Shown here in pieces: positions 18,691-29,077 of a stretch of 54,786 bases of DNA; within the stretch, counting starts at the first letter, position 1; each line of letters begins with the position of its first letter. The translations under genes and the position numbers were made by a program. Source of the stretch: an uncultured Pelagibacteraceae bacterium (lineage in GTDB: Bacteria; Pseudomonadota; Alphaproteobacteria; Pelagibacterales; Pelagibacteraceae); assembly GCA_902551445.1 (NCBI GenBank), contig CACDDB010000003.1, positions 1 through 54,786 on the forward strand, given 5' to 3'. A model generated the notes under the pieces. That model saw nothing but the letters and a program-made list of their open reading frames with translations. It did no database searches and had not been told where the DNA came from.

Positions 18691-21462
18691 ATGAATATAA
18701 CAAAAAAAAAGGATCACTATTACTTAATAGATGGATCGGGGTATATTTTTAGAGCGTACTATGCATTGCCACCCCTGACCAGAAAAAGCGATGGATTACC
18801 TACTGGTGCAGTAAGTGGTTTTTGTAATATGCTATTTAAATTATTACAAGATGCCACATCAAAAGAAAATAAAAGTAAACCAACTCACTTTGCAGTAATT
18901 TTTGATTCTGCAAGAAAAAATTTCAGGAATCAAATTTATCCAAAATATAAAGCAAACAGGTCTGATGCACCTGATGATTTAATTCCTCAGTTTGAATATA
19001 TAAGAAAATCTGTGAATGCATTTAATCTTCCTTCAATAGAACTTTTAAATTATGAAGCAGATGATTTAATAGCTACCTACTCAGAACAAATATTAAAAGA
19101 AGGTGCAGAAGTTACAATTATTTCATCTGATAAAGACTTAATGCAACTTTATAAAAAAAATGTACGTATATTTGATCCAATGAAAAGTAAATTTATCAAC
19201 AAAGAAGATATTTATAATAAATTTGGAGTTAAACCTGAGCAAGTAATAGACGTACAATCATTAGCTGGAGATAGTAGCGATAATGTTCCTGGTGTTCCAG
19301 GAATTGGAATAAAAACTGCAGCGGAACTAATTAATACATATGGAGATTTAGAAAACTTATTAAAAAATACTAGTCAGATTAAACAAAATAAAAGACGTGA
19401 AACATTAATTGAAAACAAAAAAAATGCTTTAATAAGTAAAGAACTAGTCACTTTAAAAAAAGATGTTCCAGTAAAAAATAATATAAAAGAATTTAAGTTA
19501 AAAGAAATTAATAGAGAGAAACTTTATAATTTTTTAAGAGAAATGGAATTTAATAGGCTATTGAGCTCTGTGATATCAGCTTATGGTGAAATCTTACTTT
19601 CAGAAAAAAAAAATAATATAGAGGAAAAAATCAACGAAAAAATTTCTAAAAAAAATTATGAAATAATAAAATCAGAAAATGAAATTGATAAATGGTTAAT
19701 AGAGGCAGAGGAGTTCGGTGAATTAGCAATTGATACAGAAACATCTTCTTTAGACCCTCATCAGGCAAAACTGGTTGGTATATCCTTATCTACAAAAATA
19801 GGTAAGGCTGTCTATATTCCTATAGGACATAAAAAAGGAGAAAATCTTGTTGAAAAAAAGGTATTACAAAAACTAAAACCAATATTAGAAGACAAAAGTG
19901 TTAAAAAAATAGGTCAAAATATTAAATTTGATTATATTATTTTTTTTCATAGAGGAATCGATATTACGCCCTTGGAAGATACAATGCTAATGTCATACGT
20001 TTTAGATGCTGGAAAAAATAGGCATAACATGGATACATTATCCGTTCTACATTTAGGTCATAAACCTATTGCTTTTAAAGAATTAGTTGGAACTGGAAAA
20101 AAAGAAATTAATTTTAGTGAAGTAAATATAATAGATGCAAAAAACTATGCAGCAGAAGATGCTGATATTACTTTTAGGTTATATAAAATTTTTTTAAAAA
20201 ACTTAAAAATTGAAAAATTAATTAATATTTATGAAATTTTTGAAAAACCTTTAATTAAAATTTTAGCAATGATGGAAATTAATGGAGTTAAACTTGACAC
20301 TTCTTCATTAAAAAAACTATCAATAAAATTTGATAAAAAGATAAAGTCCTTAGAAAGTGAAATTTTTAAATTATCTAAAAAAGAATTTAATATTGCTTCT
20401 ACTAAGCAACTTGGGGAAATAATTTATAATGAATTGAAAATTTCAGCTCAAAAAAAAACAAAAAAAGGTAGTTTTGCTACAAGTGCATCTGTATTAGAAG
20501 ATTTAGCATTTAAAGGACACGCTTTTCCAAAATTAGTTTTGGATTGGAGGCAATTAACCAAACTTAAAAACACGTATTCTGATTCATTGCCTGAATATAT
20601 TAATCCTAAAACTAATAGAATACATACTTCTTTTTTGCTTGCAGCTACAACAACTGGACGTCTTGCATCCAGTGATCCAAATTTACAAAATATTCCAATA
20701 AAAACTGAAAATGGAAAAGATATTAGAAAATCATTTATAGCTGAAAAAAGTCATACTTTAATTTCTGCAGACTACAATCAAATAGAAATGAGAATACTTG
20801 CAGACCTTGCAGATGTTAAAGAATTAAAAAAAGCAATTAGAAATAATGAGGATATTCATTCTTTGACAGCAAGCCAGGTATTTAATTTAGACATAAAAAA
20901 AATAAATTCTGATATGAGACGAAAGGCAAAAGCGATTAATTTTGGAATAATATATGGTATATCACAATATGGTCTAGCAAAACAAATAGGAGTTTCAAAC
21001 TCAGAGGCTGAAGATTTTTTAAACTCATATTTTTTGAAGTTTCCGGAAATTAAAGCATACATGAATTCAACTATTAGTTTTTGTAGAAAAACTGGATATG
21101 TAAATAATATATTTGGACGAAGAACACATCTTAAAGGAATTAATGATAAAAATTTTAATGTTAGAAACTTTCAAGAAAGAGCTGCAATTAACGCTCCAAT
21201 ACAAGGATCGGCATCAGAAATTATGAGACTTGCCATGATAAGAATTAGCAAGCGGTTTCAAAGAGAAAAAATATCTAATTGTAAAATGTTATTACAAATC
21301 CACGATGAATTGATTTTTGAAGTTTTAAAAAATAATGCAGACAAAATGGCTAAAATCATCAGAGATGAAATGGTCAGTGTTAAGGAAAGTGAAATCCATT
21401 CTTTCTCAATTCCTTTACTGGTTGATGTAAATATTGGAGATAATTGGGGTCTTCTTCATTAA
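18691..21462 (+). CDS. polA: DNA polymerase I with 5'-3' and 3'-5' exonuclease domains
   Basis: N-terminal FEN motifs; AIDTETSSLDP and YAAEDADITFRL exo motifs; polymerase SADYNQIEMRILA, RRKAKAINFGIIYG, QIHDELIFE. Confidence 0.97.
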   Translation: MNITKKKDHYYLIDGSGYIFRAYYALPPLTRKSDGLPTGAVSGFCNMLFKLLQDATSKENKSKPTHFAVIFDSARKNFRNQIYPKYKANRSDAPDDLIPQFEYIRKSVNAFNLPSIELLNYEADDLIATYSEQILKEGAEVTIISSDKDLMQLYKKNVRIFDPMKSKFINKEDIYNKFGVKPEQVIDVQSLAGDSSDNVPGVPGIGIKTAAELINTYGDLENLLKNTSQIKQNKRRETLIENKKNALISKELVTLKKDVPVKNNIKEFKLKEINREKLYNFLREMEFNRLLSSVISAYGEILLSEKKNNIEEKINEKISKKNYEIIKSENEIDKWLIEAEEFGELAIDTETSSLDPHQAKLVGISLSTKIGKAVYIPIGHKKGENLVEKKVLQKLKPILEDKSVKKIGQNIKFDYIIFFHRGIDITPLEDTMLMSYVLDAGKNRHNMDTLSVLHLGHKPIAFKELVGTGKKEINFSEVNIIDAKNYAAEDADITFRLYKIFLKNLKIEKLINIYEIFEKPLIKILAMMEINGVKLDTSSLKKLSIKFDKKIKSLESEIFKLSKKEFNIASTKQLGEIIYNELKISAQKKTKKGSFATSASVLEDLAFKGHAFPKLVLDWRQLTKLKNTYSDSLPEYINPKTNRIHTSFLLAATTTGRLASSDPNLQNIPIKTENGKDIRKSFIAEKSHTLISADYNQIEMRILADLADVKELKKAIRNNEDIHSLTASQVFNLDIKKINSDMRRKAKAINFGIIYGISQYGLAKQIGVSNSEAEDFLNSYFLKFPEIKAYMNSTISFCRKTGYVNNIFGRRTHLKGINDKNFNVRNFQERAAINAPIQGSASEIMRLAMIRISKRFQREKISNCKMLLQIHDELIFEVLKNNADKMAKIIRDEMVSVKESEIHSFSIPLLVDVNIGDNWGLLH

Positions 21463-21517
21463 ACTGAAAGTCACCTATTGCCGAAATTAAAACAATTTAG
21501 TATTTTCAATCTGGCAC

Positions 21518-22222
21518 ATGAAAGAAACCATTGCATTAATTGATGATGACAGAAATATTCTTACTAGCATAAGCATAGCATTGGAAAAAGAAGGTTTTAA
21601 AGTTCAAACTTATGTTGATGGAGAGAGTGCATTAGTAGGATTGACACGAATGCCTCCAGATTTGGCAATTATAGATATTAAAATGCCAAAGATGGATGGC
21701 GAAGAACTTTTAAAAAAATTAAGAAAAAAAACTTCTATGCCAGTGATTTTTTTAACATCAAAAGATGAAGAAGTTGATGAATTGTTAGGACTAAAATTAG
21801 GCGCTGATGACTTTGTAAAAAAGTCGGGTGGCTTTTCTATTAAAGTATTAATAGAGAGAATAAGAGTTCAATTAAGAAAAAAAGATTTAAAAAATAATAT
21901 CGAAGAATCAAAAAATATTATTTCGCATGGAAAATTGAGATTGGATCCTTTGCAGTTAGAGTGTGAATGGGATGGCAAAGCTCTGCCAGATAAGCTAACT
22001 ACTACCGAATTTTTAATAGTACAGGAATTAGCTAAAAGACCTGGAATTATAAAGGAAAGATCACAATTAATGGATATAGCATACAGAGAAGATACAGATA
22101 TTGAAGATAGAACCATTGATAGTCATGTAAAAAGAATAAGAAAAAAATTTAAAAAAGTAGATAATAATTTTTCTGCGATTGAAACAAGATATGGTAGTGG
22201 CTATCGTTGGAATATTAGTTAA
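21518..22222 (+). CDS. chvI: ChvI-type OmpR-family response regulator
   Basis: IALIDDDRNILTSISIALEKEGF; winged-helix DSHVKRIRKKFKKVDNNFSAIETRYGSGYRW; followed by chvG. Confidence 0.92.
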   Translation: MKETIALIDDDRNILTSISIALEKEGFKVQTYVDGESALVGLTRMPPDLAIIDIKMPKMDGEELLKKLRKKTSMPVIFLTSKDEEVDELLGLKLGADDFVKKSGGFSIKVLIERIRVQLRKKDLKNNIEESKNIISHGKLRLDPLQLECEWDGKALPDKLTTTEFLIVQELAKRPGIIKERSQLMDIAYREDTDIEDRTIDSHVKRIRKKFKKVDNNFSAIETRYGSGYRWNIS

Positions 22223-23757
22223 TGTTAAATAAATTAGTAAAAGATCTATCAATATTAAAAAAATTTTTATTCATAAATTTAATTATCTTTTCAATTATTG
22301 GTCTTATTACAATCTTTTATCTTAAATCAATACAACCAAGCTTAATAAACAAAAAAACCTCTAATCATATCCAGATTATGGAAAATACTATCGATCATAT
22401 AAATAGATTAAAAGTGAAATTTAATGAAAATGATATAAGAAAATTTTTATTTTCTACTAAATTTCTTTTTCAAAGCATAGACAGAGTTTTGATATTTGAT
22501 AACCAATTAAATTTAATTGGAGATACAAATACTTTAGATTTAGATCCAAGATCGTTTAATCAAAGATTAGAAATAATTGAAATGAACTTAATAAGCGAAA
22601 ATCTGAATGATGATAAAAATAATGAAGCTCAAAACATTGATAAAATTGATAATAAATTTTTGCAAGATATTTTAAATAATTATGTAAATTCTACAAACTT
22701 TGGAAAACCATATACTTTTACTCAAGATAACTATAATGAGTTTTTGCTTACAACAATTAAAAGCGTTTTTGATAAAAAAGAAAATATTGGATTTTTGGCC
22801 ATAACTGAAAATGCAAATGATATTAAAGCTGCAATTGATGAAAGAAAAATATTTATTGTTAGAACTGCAATTTTTGTAGCGATTGTGATTTTAATTTTCT
22901 CTTTTGTTTTAAATAGATATTTTTTAAAGCCTATAAGAAATTTAGTTAGTTATACTGAATTGATGAAAGGTAAGAAAAAAAATAATGTAAATATTAATAT
23001 AAGTAAAAATAGAAATGACGAAATTGGAATTTTATCTAGTTCTTTAGAAGAAATGACAAGTGAACTACATAAAAGAATTAATAAAACTAAAAATTTTTCG
23101 ACCGATTTAGTCCATGAAATTAGAAATCCATTGGCATCATTAAAGAGTGCATCTGAAATAATTTCAGAAACTGGCGATCAAGAACAAAGAAAAAAATTAG
23201 TTAAAATATTATCCCACGATGTTGAAAGGATAGAAAGATTGATAACTGATTACTCTCAAATATTAAAAGATGAAGCAGCAATGACTTCAGAAAAAATGCA
23301 AAAAATTGATTTAAGTTTAATAACAAACTCTGTTGTTGATGATTTTAATAACATTTACAATTCTAAAAGGGGGATTAATATTAAACTAAAAATAAATGGA
23401 TCAAAAAAATATCAAATTTTAGGAATTGAAAATAGAATAGAGCAAATTATTGCTAACTTGTTAGAAAATTCGATTTCATTTAGTAAAGATAATCAAAGTG
23501 TAGAAGTTCACATAAACAATGACAAGGAAGGAAGGGTAGTACTAAAAGTAATAGATGAAGGAGAGGGATTTAAAGAAAATGAAACAGAAAAAATATTTGA
23601 AAGATTTTACAGTAATAGACCTGAAAAATTTGGACAGCATTCAGGGCTAGGCTTGAACATTGTTAAGAACTTAGTTGAGTTACATAATGGTAAAATATAT
23701 GCCTCAAATAATAAAGATAAAGGGGCAAAAATTGAAATTACATTTCCAAAAAATTAA
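22222..23757 (+). CDS. chvG: ChvG-type sensor histidine kinase
   Basis: Two TM segments, HAMP, DLVHEIRNPLASLKSASE H-box, GEGFKENETEKIFERFYSNRP, HSGLGLNIVKNLVELH. Confidence 0.92.
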   Translation: MLNKLVKDLSILKKFLFINLIIFSIIGLITIFYLKSIQPSLINKKTSNHIQIMENTIDHINRLKVKFNENDIRKFLFSTKFLFQSIDRVLIFDNQLNLIGDTNTLDLDPRSFNQRLEIIEMNLISENLNDDKNNEAQNIDKIDNKFLQDILNNYVNSTNFGKPYTFTQDNYNEFLLTTIKSVFDKKENIGFLAITENANDIKAAIDERKIFIVRTAIFVAIVILIFSFVLNRYFLKPIRNLVSYTELMKGKKKNNVNINISKNRNDEIGILSSSLEEMTSELHKRINKTKNFSTDLVHEIRNPLASLKSASEIISETGDQEQRKKLVKILSHDVERIERLITDYSQILKDEAAMTSEKMQKIDLSLITNSVVDDFNNIYNSKRGINIKLKINGSKKYQILGIENRIEQIIANLLENSISFSKDNQSVEVHINNDKEGRVVLKVIDEGEGFKENETEKIFERFYSNRPEKFGQHSGLGLNIVKNLVELHNGKIYASNNKDKGAKIEITFPKN

Positions 23758-23806
23758 AAAAAATTTAATTGATTATATTCAATAATATTGTTAGAAGCAC
23801 ACGCTC

Positions 23807-25093
23807 ATGAGTGATTATAAAGTAAAAGATATAAACTTAGCAGAATTTGGAAGAAAAGAGATCTCTTTAGCAGAGACAGAAATGCCAGGTTTAATGGCGC
23901 TACGAAAAGAGTATAAGGGTAAACATCCCCTTAAAGGAGCTAGAATTCTTGGATGTTTGCATATGACAATTCAAACGGCTGTTTTAATAGAAACTTTAGT
24001 TGATTTAGGAGCAGAAGTCAGATGGTCTTCATGCAATATTTTTTCTACGCAAGATCATGCTGCTGCAGCAATTGCAAAAGCAGGCATACCTGTTTTTGCA
24101 TGGAAAGGTGAAACAGAAGAGGAATATTGGTGGTGTGTTAAGCAAACTATTGAGGGCAAAAAAGATTGGAAACCAAATATGATTCTTGATGATGGTGGTG
24201 ATTTAACTGCACTAATGCACAAAGATTATAAAGATTTACTAAAAGGTATTAAGGGACTATCTGAAGAAACAACAACTGGAGTGTTAGCTCTTAAAAAAAT
24301 GGAAGCTCAAGGAACATTATTAGTTCCAGCAATTAATGTTAACGATTCTGTTACAAAGTCTAAATTTGATAACTTATATGGCTGTAGAGAAAGTTTAGTA
24401 GACGGAATCAAAAGAGCAACTGATGTTATGATGTCAGGAAAAGTTGCAATCGTTGCAGGTTTTGGTGATGTTGGAAAAGGAAGTGCTGCTTCATTGAGGC
24501 AGAGCGGTGCAAGAGTAATGGTTACCGAAACAGATCCAATATGTGCTCTACAAGCCGCAATGGAAGGTTACGAAGTTGTCCTTATGGATGAAATGATTAA
24601 AGAGGCAGATATAGTTGTTACTGCAACAGGAAATAAAGACATAGTGACTGCTGATCATATGAGAGAAATGAAAGATAGAGCAATATTATGTAATATTGGT
24701 CACTTTGATAATGAAATCCAAGTTGAAGCATTAAAAAATTATAAATGGGATGAAATTAAGCCACAGGTTCATGAAATAACTTTGCCAAGCAAAAAAAGAA
24801 TAATATTACTTGCTGAAGGAAGGCTGGTTAACTTAGGATGTGCTACTGGACACCCAAGTTTTGTAATGAGCGCTTCATTTACTAACCAAGTAACTGCTCA
24901 GATAGAGTTATGGAATAACTCAGATAAGTATGAAAAAAAAGTTTATGTTTTACCAAAACATCTTGATGAAAAAGTAGCCAGATTACACTTAGAAAAAGTA
25001 GGTGCTAAGCTTACAAAAATGTCTAAAGATCAGGCAGATTATATTAGTGTAACACCTGATGGACCTTACAAACCCGATGCATATCGCTACTAA
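23807..25093 (+). CDS. ahcY: Adenosylhomocysteinase
   Basis: [42 protein letters not shown]-terminal [12 protein letters not shown]. Confidence 0.97.
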   Translation: MSDYKVKDINLAEFGRKEISLAETEMPGLMALRKEYKGKHPLKGARILGCLHMTIQTAVLIETLVDLGAEVRWSSCNIFSTQDHAAAAIAKAGIPVFAWKGETEEEYWWCVKQTIEGKKDWKPNMILDDGGDLTALMHKDYKDLLKGIKGLSEETTTGVLALKKMEAQGTLLVPAINVNDSVTKSKFDNLYGCRESLVDGIKRATDVMMSGKVAIVAGFGDVGKGSAASLRQSGARVMVTETDPICALQAAMEGYEVVLMDEMIKEADIVVTATGNKDIVTADHMREMKDRAILCNIGHFDNEIQVEALKNYKWDEIKPQVHEITLPSKKRIILLAEGRLVNLGCATGHPSFVMSASFTNQVTAQIELWNNSDKYEKKVYVLPKHLDEKVARLHLEKVGAKLTKMSKDQADYISVTPDGPYKPDAYRY

Positions 25094-25556
25094 AAGTAGC
25101 AAAATTGATATTACATTAGAAAAAGATACAAAATCGATTTCTCAAAAAATTTCTAATTATCTTTCAAAAGGAGACATTGTTTTTTTTTATGGAGAAATAG
25201 GAGTAGGTAAAACAACATTTATTAAACATCTAATTAATTATCTACAATCTAAATTAAATAAAAAAATAACCGAGGTACCAAGTCCAACTTTTAACATAGT
25301 ATACGAGTACAAAATTGGTGAACTAATAATTCAGCATTATGATTTATTCCGAATAAAAAGTGAGATGGAATTAAAAAATATAGGACTATTTGAAAATCAA
25401 AAAAATAGTATAACATTGATTGAGTGGCCAGAAATAATTAAAGAAAAACCAAAAAATATAATTGAATTAAATTTTAATTATGAGGAAAATTTAAGAAAAA
25501 GAAGCTTAATCATATCAAGCAAATATAAAAAAAAAATTTTTAATGAATTCAAATAA
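25077..25556 (+). CDS. tsaE: tRNA threonylcarbamoyladenosine biosynthesis ATPase TsaE (start probably 25077 rather than 25059)
   Basis: [42 protein letters not shown]; overlaps ahcY end. Confidence 0.92.
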   Translation: MHIATKSSKIDITLEKDTKSISQKISNYLSKGDIVFFYGEIGVGKTTFIKHLINYLQSKLNKKITEVPSPTFNIVYEYKIGELIIQHYDLFRIKSEMELKNIGLFENQKNSITLIEWPEIIKEKPKNIIELNFNYEENLRKRSLIISSKYKKKIFNEFK

Positions 25557-26496
25557 ATTGATCAAATTATCAGGAGATGCTTCATTTAGAAAATTTTATA
25601 GAAGTGATAAATCCATTGTAGTGTTTTGTCGTAAGGAAAAAAAAAGTAATTTACTTATTTATGATGCGATAAATAAAATATTAATAAAAAACAAAATAAG
25701 GGCACCAAAATTAATAAACCAAAATTACAAAAAAAACTTAATTGAAATTGAAGACCTAGGAGATATTTCAGTTTATTACAAGTTAAAAAATAGAAAAGTA
25801 AATAAATTAAAATATTACAAAAAAATAATTTTATTATTGTCTAAATTGCAAAGAATTAATACAAAAAAAATTAAAACGTTTAATAATACAAATTATATTG
25901 TCCCAAATTATTCAAAGGATAAACTTTTTAAAGAGACAAAACTATTTTTAGATTGGTATATCCCAAAAGTTATAAAGAAAAAGAAACAAAAATTTATAAA
26001 AAATAAATTAAAAATTATTATAAAAATTTTACTAAAAAAAATAAAAAATAAAAATCACGTATTTGTACATAGAGATTTTCATGTATCTAATTTAATGGAG
26101 CATAAAAAGAAAATAGCTATTATTGATAATCAAGATGCTTTATATGGTAACCATGCATATGATCTTGCATCATTAATTGATGATGTGAGATTAAGAACAT
26201 CAAATTCTTTAAAAGAAAAAATTTTTGAATATTTTTTGAAGCAAAACAAATCTATAAATAAAAAAGAGTTTAAAAATGATTTTGATTTACTGTCTGTCTT
26301 AAGAAATATAAAAATAATTGGCATATTTGCCAGGCTATCAACTAGAGATAAAAAACACTATTACTTAAAGCTAATACCATATGCGTGGAAATTAATTGAG
26401 TATAGAATAAGCGATAATTTGTTATTTAATGATTTAAAATTATTTTTAGGAAAGAACTTTTCAACAAAAGTGAGAAAAAAAAAATGGAAAAAATAA
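25543..26496 (+). CDS. Aminoglycoside-phosphotransferase-fold sugar kinase, AmgK-like
   Basis: GDASFRKFYR; FVHRDFHVSNLM and IIDNQDALYGNHAYDLASLIDD kinase motifs; paired with a MurU-like nucleotidyltransferase. Confidence 0.82.
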   Translation: MNSNKLIKLSGDASFRKFYRSDKSIVVFCRKEKKSNLLIYDAINKILIKNKIRAPKLINQNYKKNLIEIEDLGDISVYYKLKNRKVNKLKYYKKIILLLSKLQRINTKKIKTFNNTNYIVPNYSKDKLFKETKLFLDWYIPKVIKKKKQKFIKNKLKIIIKILLKKIKNKNHVFVHRDFHVSNLMEHKKKIAIIDNQDALYGNHAYDLASLIDDVRLRTSNSLKEKIFEYFLKQNKSINKKEFKNDFDLLSVLRNIKIIGIFARLSTRDKKHYYLKLIPYAWKLIEYRISDNLLFNDLKLFLGKNFSTKVRKKKWKK

Positions 26497-27176
26497 ATAC
26501 TGCATTAATACTTTGTGCTGGTTATGGCAAAAGATTAAATCCTCTAACATTAAAAGTACCAAAACCTTTGCTTAAAATAAAAGATATAAGTTTATTAGAA
26601 AATACAATTAATTTTATTAATGATCTTGGAGTAAAAAATATTTTGATTAATACATTTTATTTAAAAGAACAAATTAAAGAATTTATTAATAAAAAAAATT
26701 TTAATTGTAAAATCGATGTAGTAGATGATGGAAATTCAATTTTAGACACTGGGGGTGGAATTTTAAATTTAATAAAAAAATCAGATAGTAATAATTTTTT
26801 TGTTTTTAATCCTGATACTATGTGGAGCAAAGAGTACATTCAAGTAATTAGGAAAATGGAAGTTTTTTATCTAAAAAATAAAATTCAAAATATTTTATTG
26901 GTTGTAAATAAATCTAAAAGTTTTGACAAAAAACTAAAAGGTGATTTTAATTTAAATTCTGAAAATATTTTAAATTATCAAGAAAAAGCTTTTATTTACA
27001 CTGGTTGTCAAATAATTAATAAAAAAGTTTTTTCAATAATTGATCAAAATTCTTTTTCAATTATTAAAATATGGAATCAATTAATTGACGAAAATAAACT
27101 GTATGGATTTGAAAGTTTAAATGATTTTATACACGTTACTGATGTAGAAATATTTAACAAATTATCAAAAAATTAA
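26484..27176 (+). CDS. Sugar-1-phosphate nucleotidyltransferase, MurU-like
   Basis: ALILCAGYGKRLNPLTLKVPKPLLKI; DTGGGILN. Confidence 0.82.
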   Translation: MEKINTALILCAGYGKRLNPLTLKVPKPLLKIKDISLLENTINFINDLGVKNILINTFYLKEQIKEFINKKNFNCKIDVVDDGNSILDTGGGILNLIKKSDSNNFFVFNPDTMWSKEYIQVIRKMEVFYLKNKIQNILLVVNKSKSFDKKLKGDFNLNSENILNYQEKAFIYTGCQIINKKVFSIIDQNSFSIIKIWNQLIDENKLYGFESLNDFIHVTDVEIFNKLSKN

Positions 27177-27875
27177 TAAATTTTTTGCTCTTTCTTTGTC
27201 CAAATATTTTGCATTTACTAACTTTTTTTTTTCGAAATTTAATGCTAAAGGATTTCCAGTAGGGATTTCTAGTTGTGAAATTTTAGAATCGTCGATTTTA
27301 AATAAATATTTGCACAGTGAACGAATAGAATTTCCATGAGCAGCAATAATTATATTTTTATTAATTAAAGGACTTATATTTTTTTCGTAATATGGCACTA
27401 CTCTTTCAAAGGTATCTTTCAGGGACTCAGTATCAGGAATCATATTTTTAGGTATATCTTTATATGCCTCAATATTTAAAGGATGATAAGGATTTTTTTT
27501 ATTTAGTGGTTCGGGAGCGATATTCCACGATCTTCTAAATTCATGAACTTTTTTTTCACCCAAAGTTTTTTTCATTTCCTCTTTATTTAAACCAGTTAAA
27601 GATCCATAATTTCTTTCATTTAATTGCCAAGCCCTTGTAACACTATCATTTTTTATTCTTAGAGTATTTAAAATTAAGCTTAATGTTTCGAAAGCTCTTT
27701 TTTGATAAGAACAAAAAAAATGATCAAAATTTAAATTCAAATTTTTTATTAACTCTCCAGCTTTGCAAGCTTCTAATTTTCCTTGTGGAGTTAATTCAAC
27801 ATCAACCCATCCGGTAAACCTTTTTTGTAAGTTCCACTCGCTTTGACCATGACGAACTAAAATTAAATGACTCAT
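27165..27875 (-). CDS. gpmA: 2,3-bisphosphoglycerate-dependent phosphoglycerate mutase
   Basis: LILVRHGQSEWNLQKRFTGWVDVELTPQG, LNERNYGSLTGLNK, AAHGNSIRSL. Confidence 0.96.
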   Translation of the reverse strand: MSHLILVRHGQSEWNLQKRFTGWVDVELTPQGKLEACKAGELIKNLNLNFDHFFCSYQKRAFETLSLILNTLRIKNDSVTRAWQLNERNYGSLTGLNKEEMKKTLGEKKVHEFRRSWNIAPEPLNKKNPYHPLNIEAYKDIPKNMIPDTESLKDTFERVVPYYEKNISPLINKNIIIAAHGNSIRSLCKYLFKIDDSKISQLEIPTGNPLALNFEKKKLVNAKYLDKERAKNLLIF

Positions 27876-27901
27876 AAATAATTTTTTAATATAAGATAAT
27901 T

Positions 27902-28279
27902 ATGCAAAAGACAAAAATACTATTTAATATTATTAATACAATTTTTATTGTTTTATATGTATATCCAGGGAGTATTTTGGGCTTTCTAATTTATGGAGAA
28001 TTTCAAAAACAACCACAAATTACCCAAGATTTTTTATTAATATCATCAAATCACATATATGCATTTTTTGTGCTGTCATTTATAGGATTATTTGCTTATT
28101 ACAAAAGCAAAAAAAAACTTATTATTACTTATTTAATATTAAGCTCTGTAATTCTTGAGGTTTTACATTTAGTGATACCAAACAGATCATTTCAATATAG
28201 TGACTTGTTTGGTAATATTGTTGGAGTTTTAATGTCAATTTTATTATTTAATATATTTAATTTTTGGAGAAAAAGATGA
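27902..28279 (+). CDS. VanZ-like small membrane protein
   Basis: Four predicted TM segments; VLHLVIPNRSFQYSDLFGNIVGVLMS resembles the VanZ C-terminal motif. Confidence 0.65.
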   Translation: MQKTKILFNIINTIFIVLYVYPGSILGFLIYGEFQKQPQITQDFLLISSNHIYAFFVLSFIGLFAYYKSKKKLIITYLILSSVILEVLHLVIPNRSFQYSDLFGNIVGVLMSILLFNIFNFWRKR

Positions 28280-28584
28280 GCACATTTGACGAAAGAGAAA
28301 AAAGTTTTGAGAAAAAATTTGCCCATGATGAAGAATTACAATTTAAAGTTAGTGCACGAAGAAACAAATATATTGGTCAATGGGTTTCACAAATTTTAGG
28401 CTATAATCCTGATCAAGAAAAAGATTACATACAAGCAGTTATAAAGGCAGACTTTGCTGAGGCAGGTGATGAAGATGTTTTTAGAAAAGTAAAGGCAGAT
28501 CTAAAAGATCATAACATTTCAGATGAAGATGTTAGAAAAAAAATGGATGAGCTTAATGAAAAAGCTAAGTCTGAATTTAAGTAG
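28276..28584 (+). CDS. DUF1476 / zeta-subunit-type inhibitor of alphaproteobacterial F1Fo-ATPase (start ATGA-overlapping the upstream stop)
   Basis: MSTFDEREKSFEKKFAHDEELQFKVSARRNKYIGQWVSQILG. Confidence 0.9.
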   Translation: MSTFDEREKSFEKKFAHDEELQFKVSARRNKYIGQWVSQILGYNPDQEKDYIQAVIKADFAEAGDEDVFRKVKADLKDHNISDEDVRKKMDELNEKAKSEFK

Positions 28585-29077
28585 CCTAATAATTATAATT
28601 TTTTTTTATATTTCCTTTTCTTATAGTGATGAAAATAATACCATCAAAGGAAAAGCTATTGTCTTGGATGGAGATACAATAAAGATCAAAGGTGAAAAAA
28701 TTCGTTTTGGAGGCATAGATGCTCCAGAAAGTTATTATAGGGGTAAAAAACAGACTTGCATTGATGATAATAAAGAAGTTTTTTGTGGACAAATCTCCAA
28801 AGATAAGTTGATAGAAAAAATAGAAAATAATTCTCTAAATTGTAAAATTCAAAAAAAAAAAGACAGATACAAAAGATCAGTAGGTGAGTGTTTTTTAAAA
28901 GATGAAAGCTTGTCTGTTTTTATGGTAAGAAATGGTTATGCTTTTGATTGGCCCTATTATTCAGAAGGAAAATTTGCAAACGATCAAGAATATGCAAAGA
29001 TGAACAGCTTAGGTTTTTGGAATATGAAGTTTGAATACCCATGGGAATGGAAAAAAAAAGTTAGAGAAAAAAAATGA
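28556..29077 (+). CDS. Secreted thermonuclease (SNase) homolog; preferred start 28556, ORF extends to 28523
   Basis: Signal peptide MKKLSLNLSSLIIIIFFYISFSYS; VLDGDTIKIKGEKIRFGGIDAPE; YKRSVGECF. Confidence 0.87.
   Translation: MKKLSLNLSSLIIIIFFYISFSYSDENNTIKGKAIVLDGDTIKIKGEKIRFGGIDAPESYYRGKKQTCIDDNKEVFCGQISKDKLIEKIENNSLNCKIQKKKDRYKRSVGECFLKDESLSVFMVRNGYAFDWPYYSEGKFANDQEYAKMNSLGFWNMKFEYPWEWKKKVREKK

Noticed and set aside
23758-23806. Possible SAH or SAM/SAH riboswitch upstream of ahcY
   Set aside because: Only 49 bp of AT-rich sequence with no GC-rich stems or conserved core
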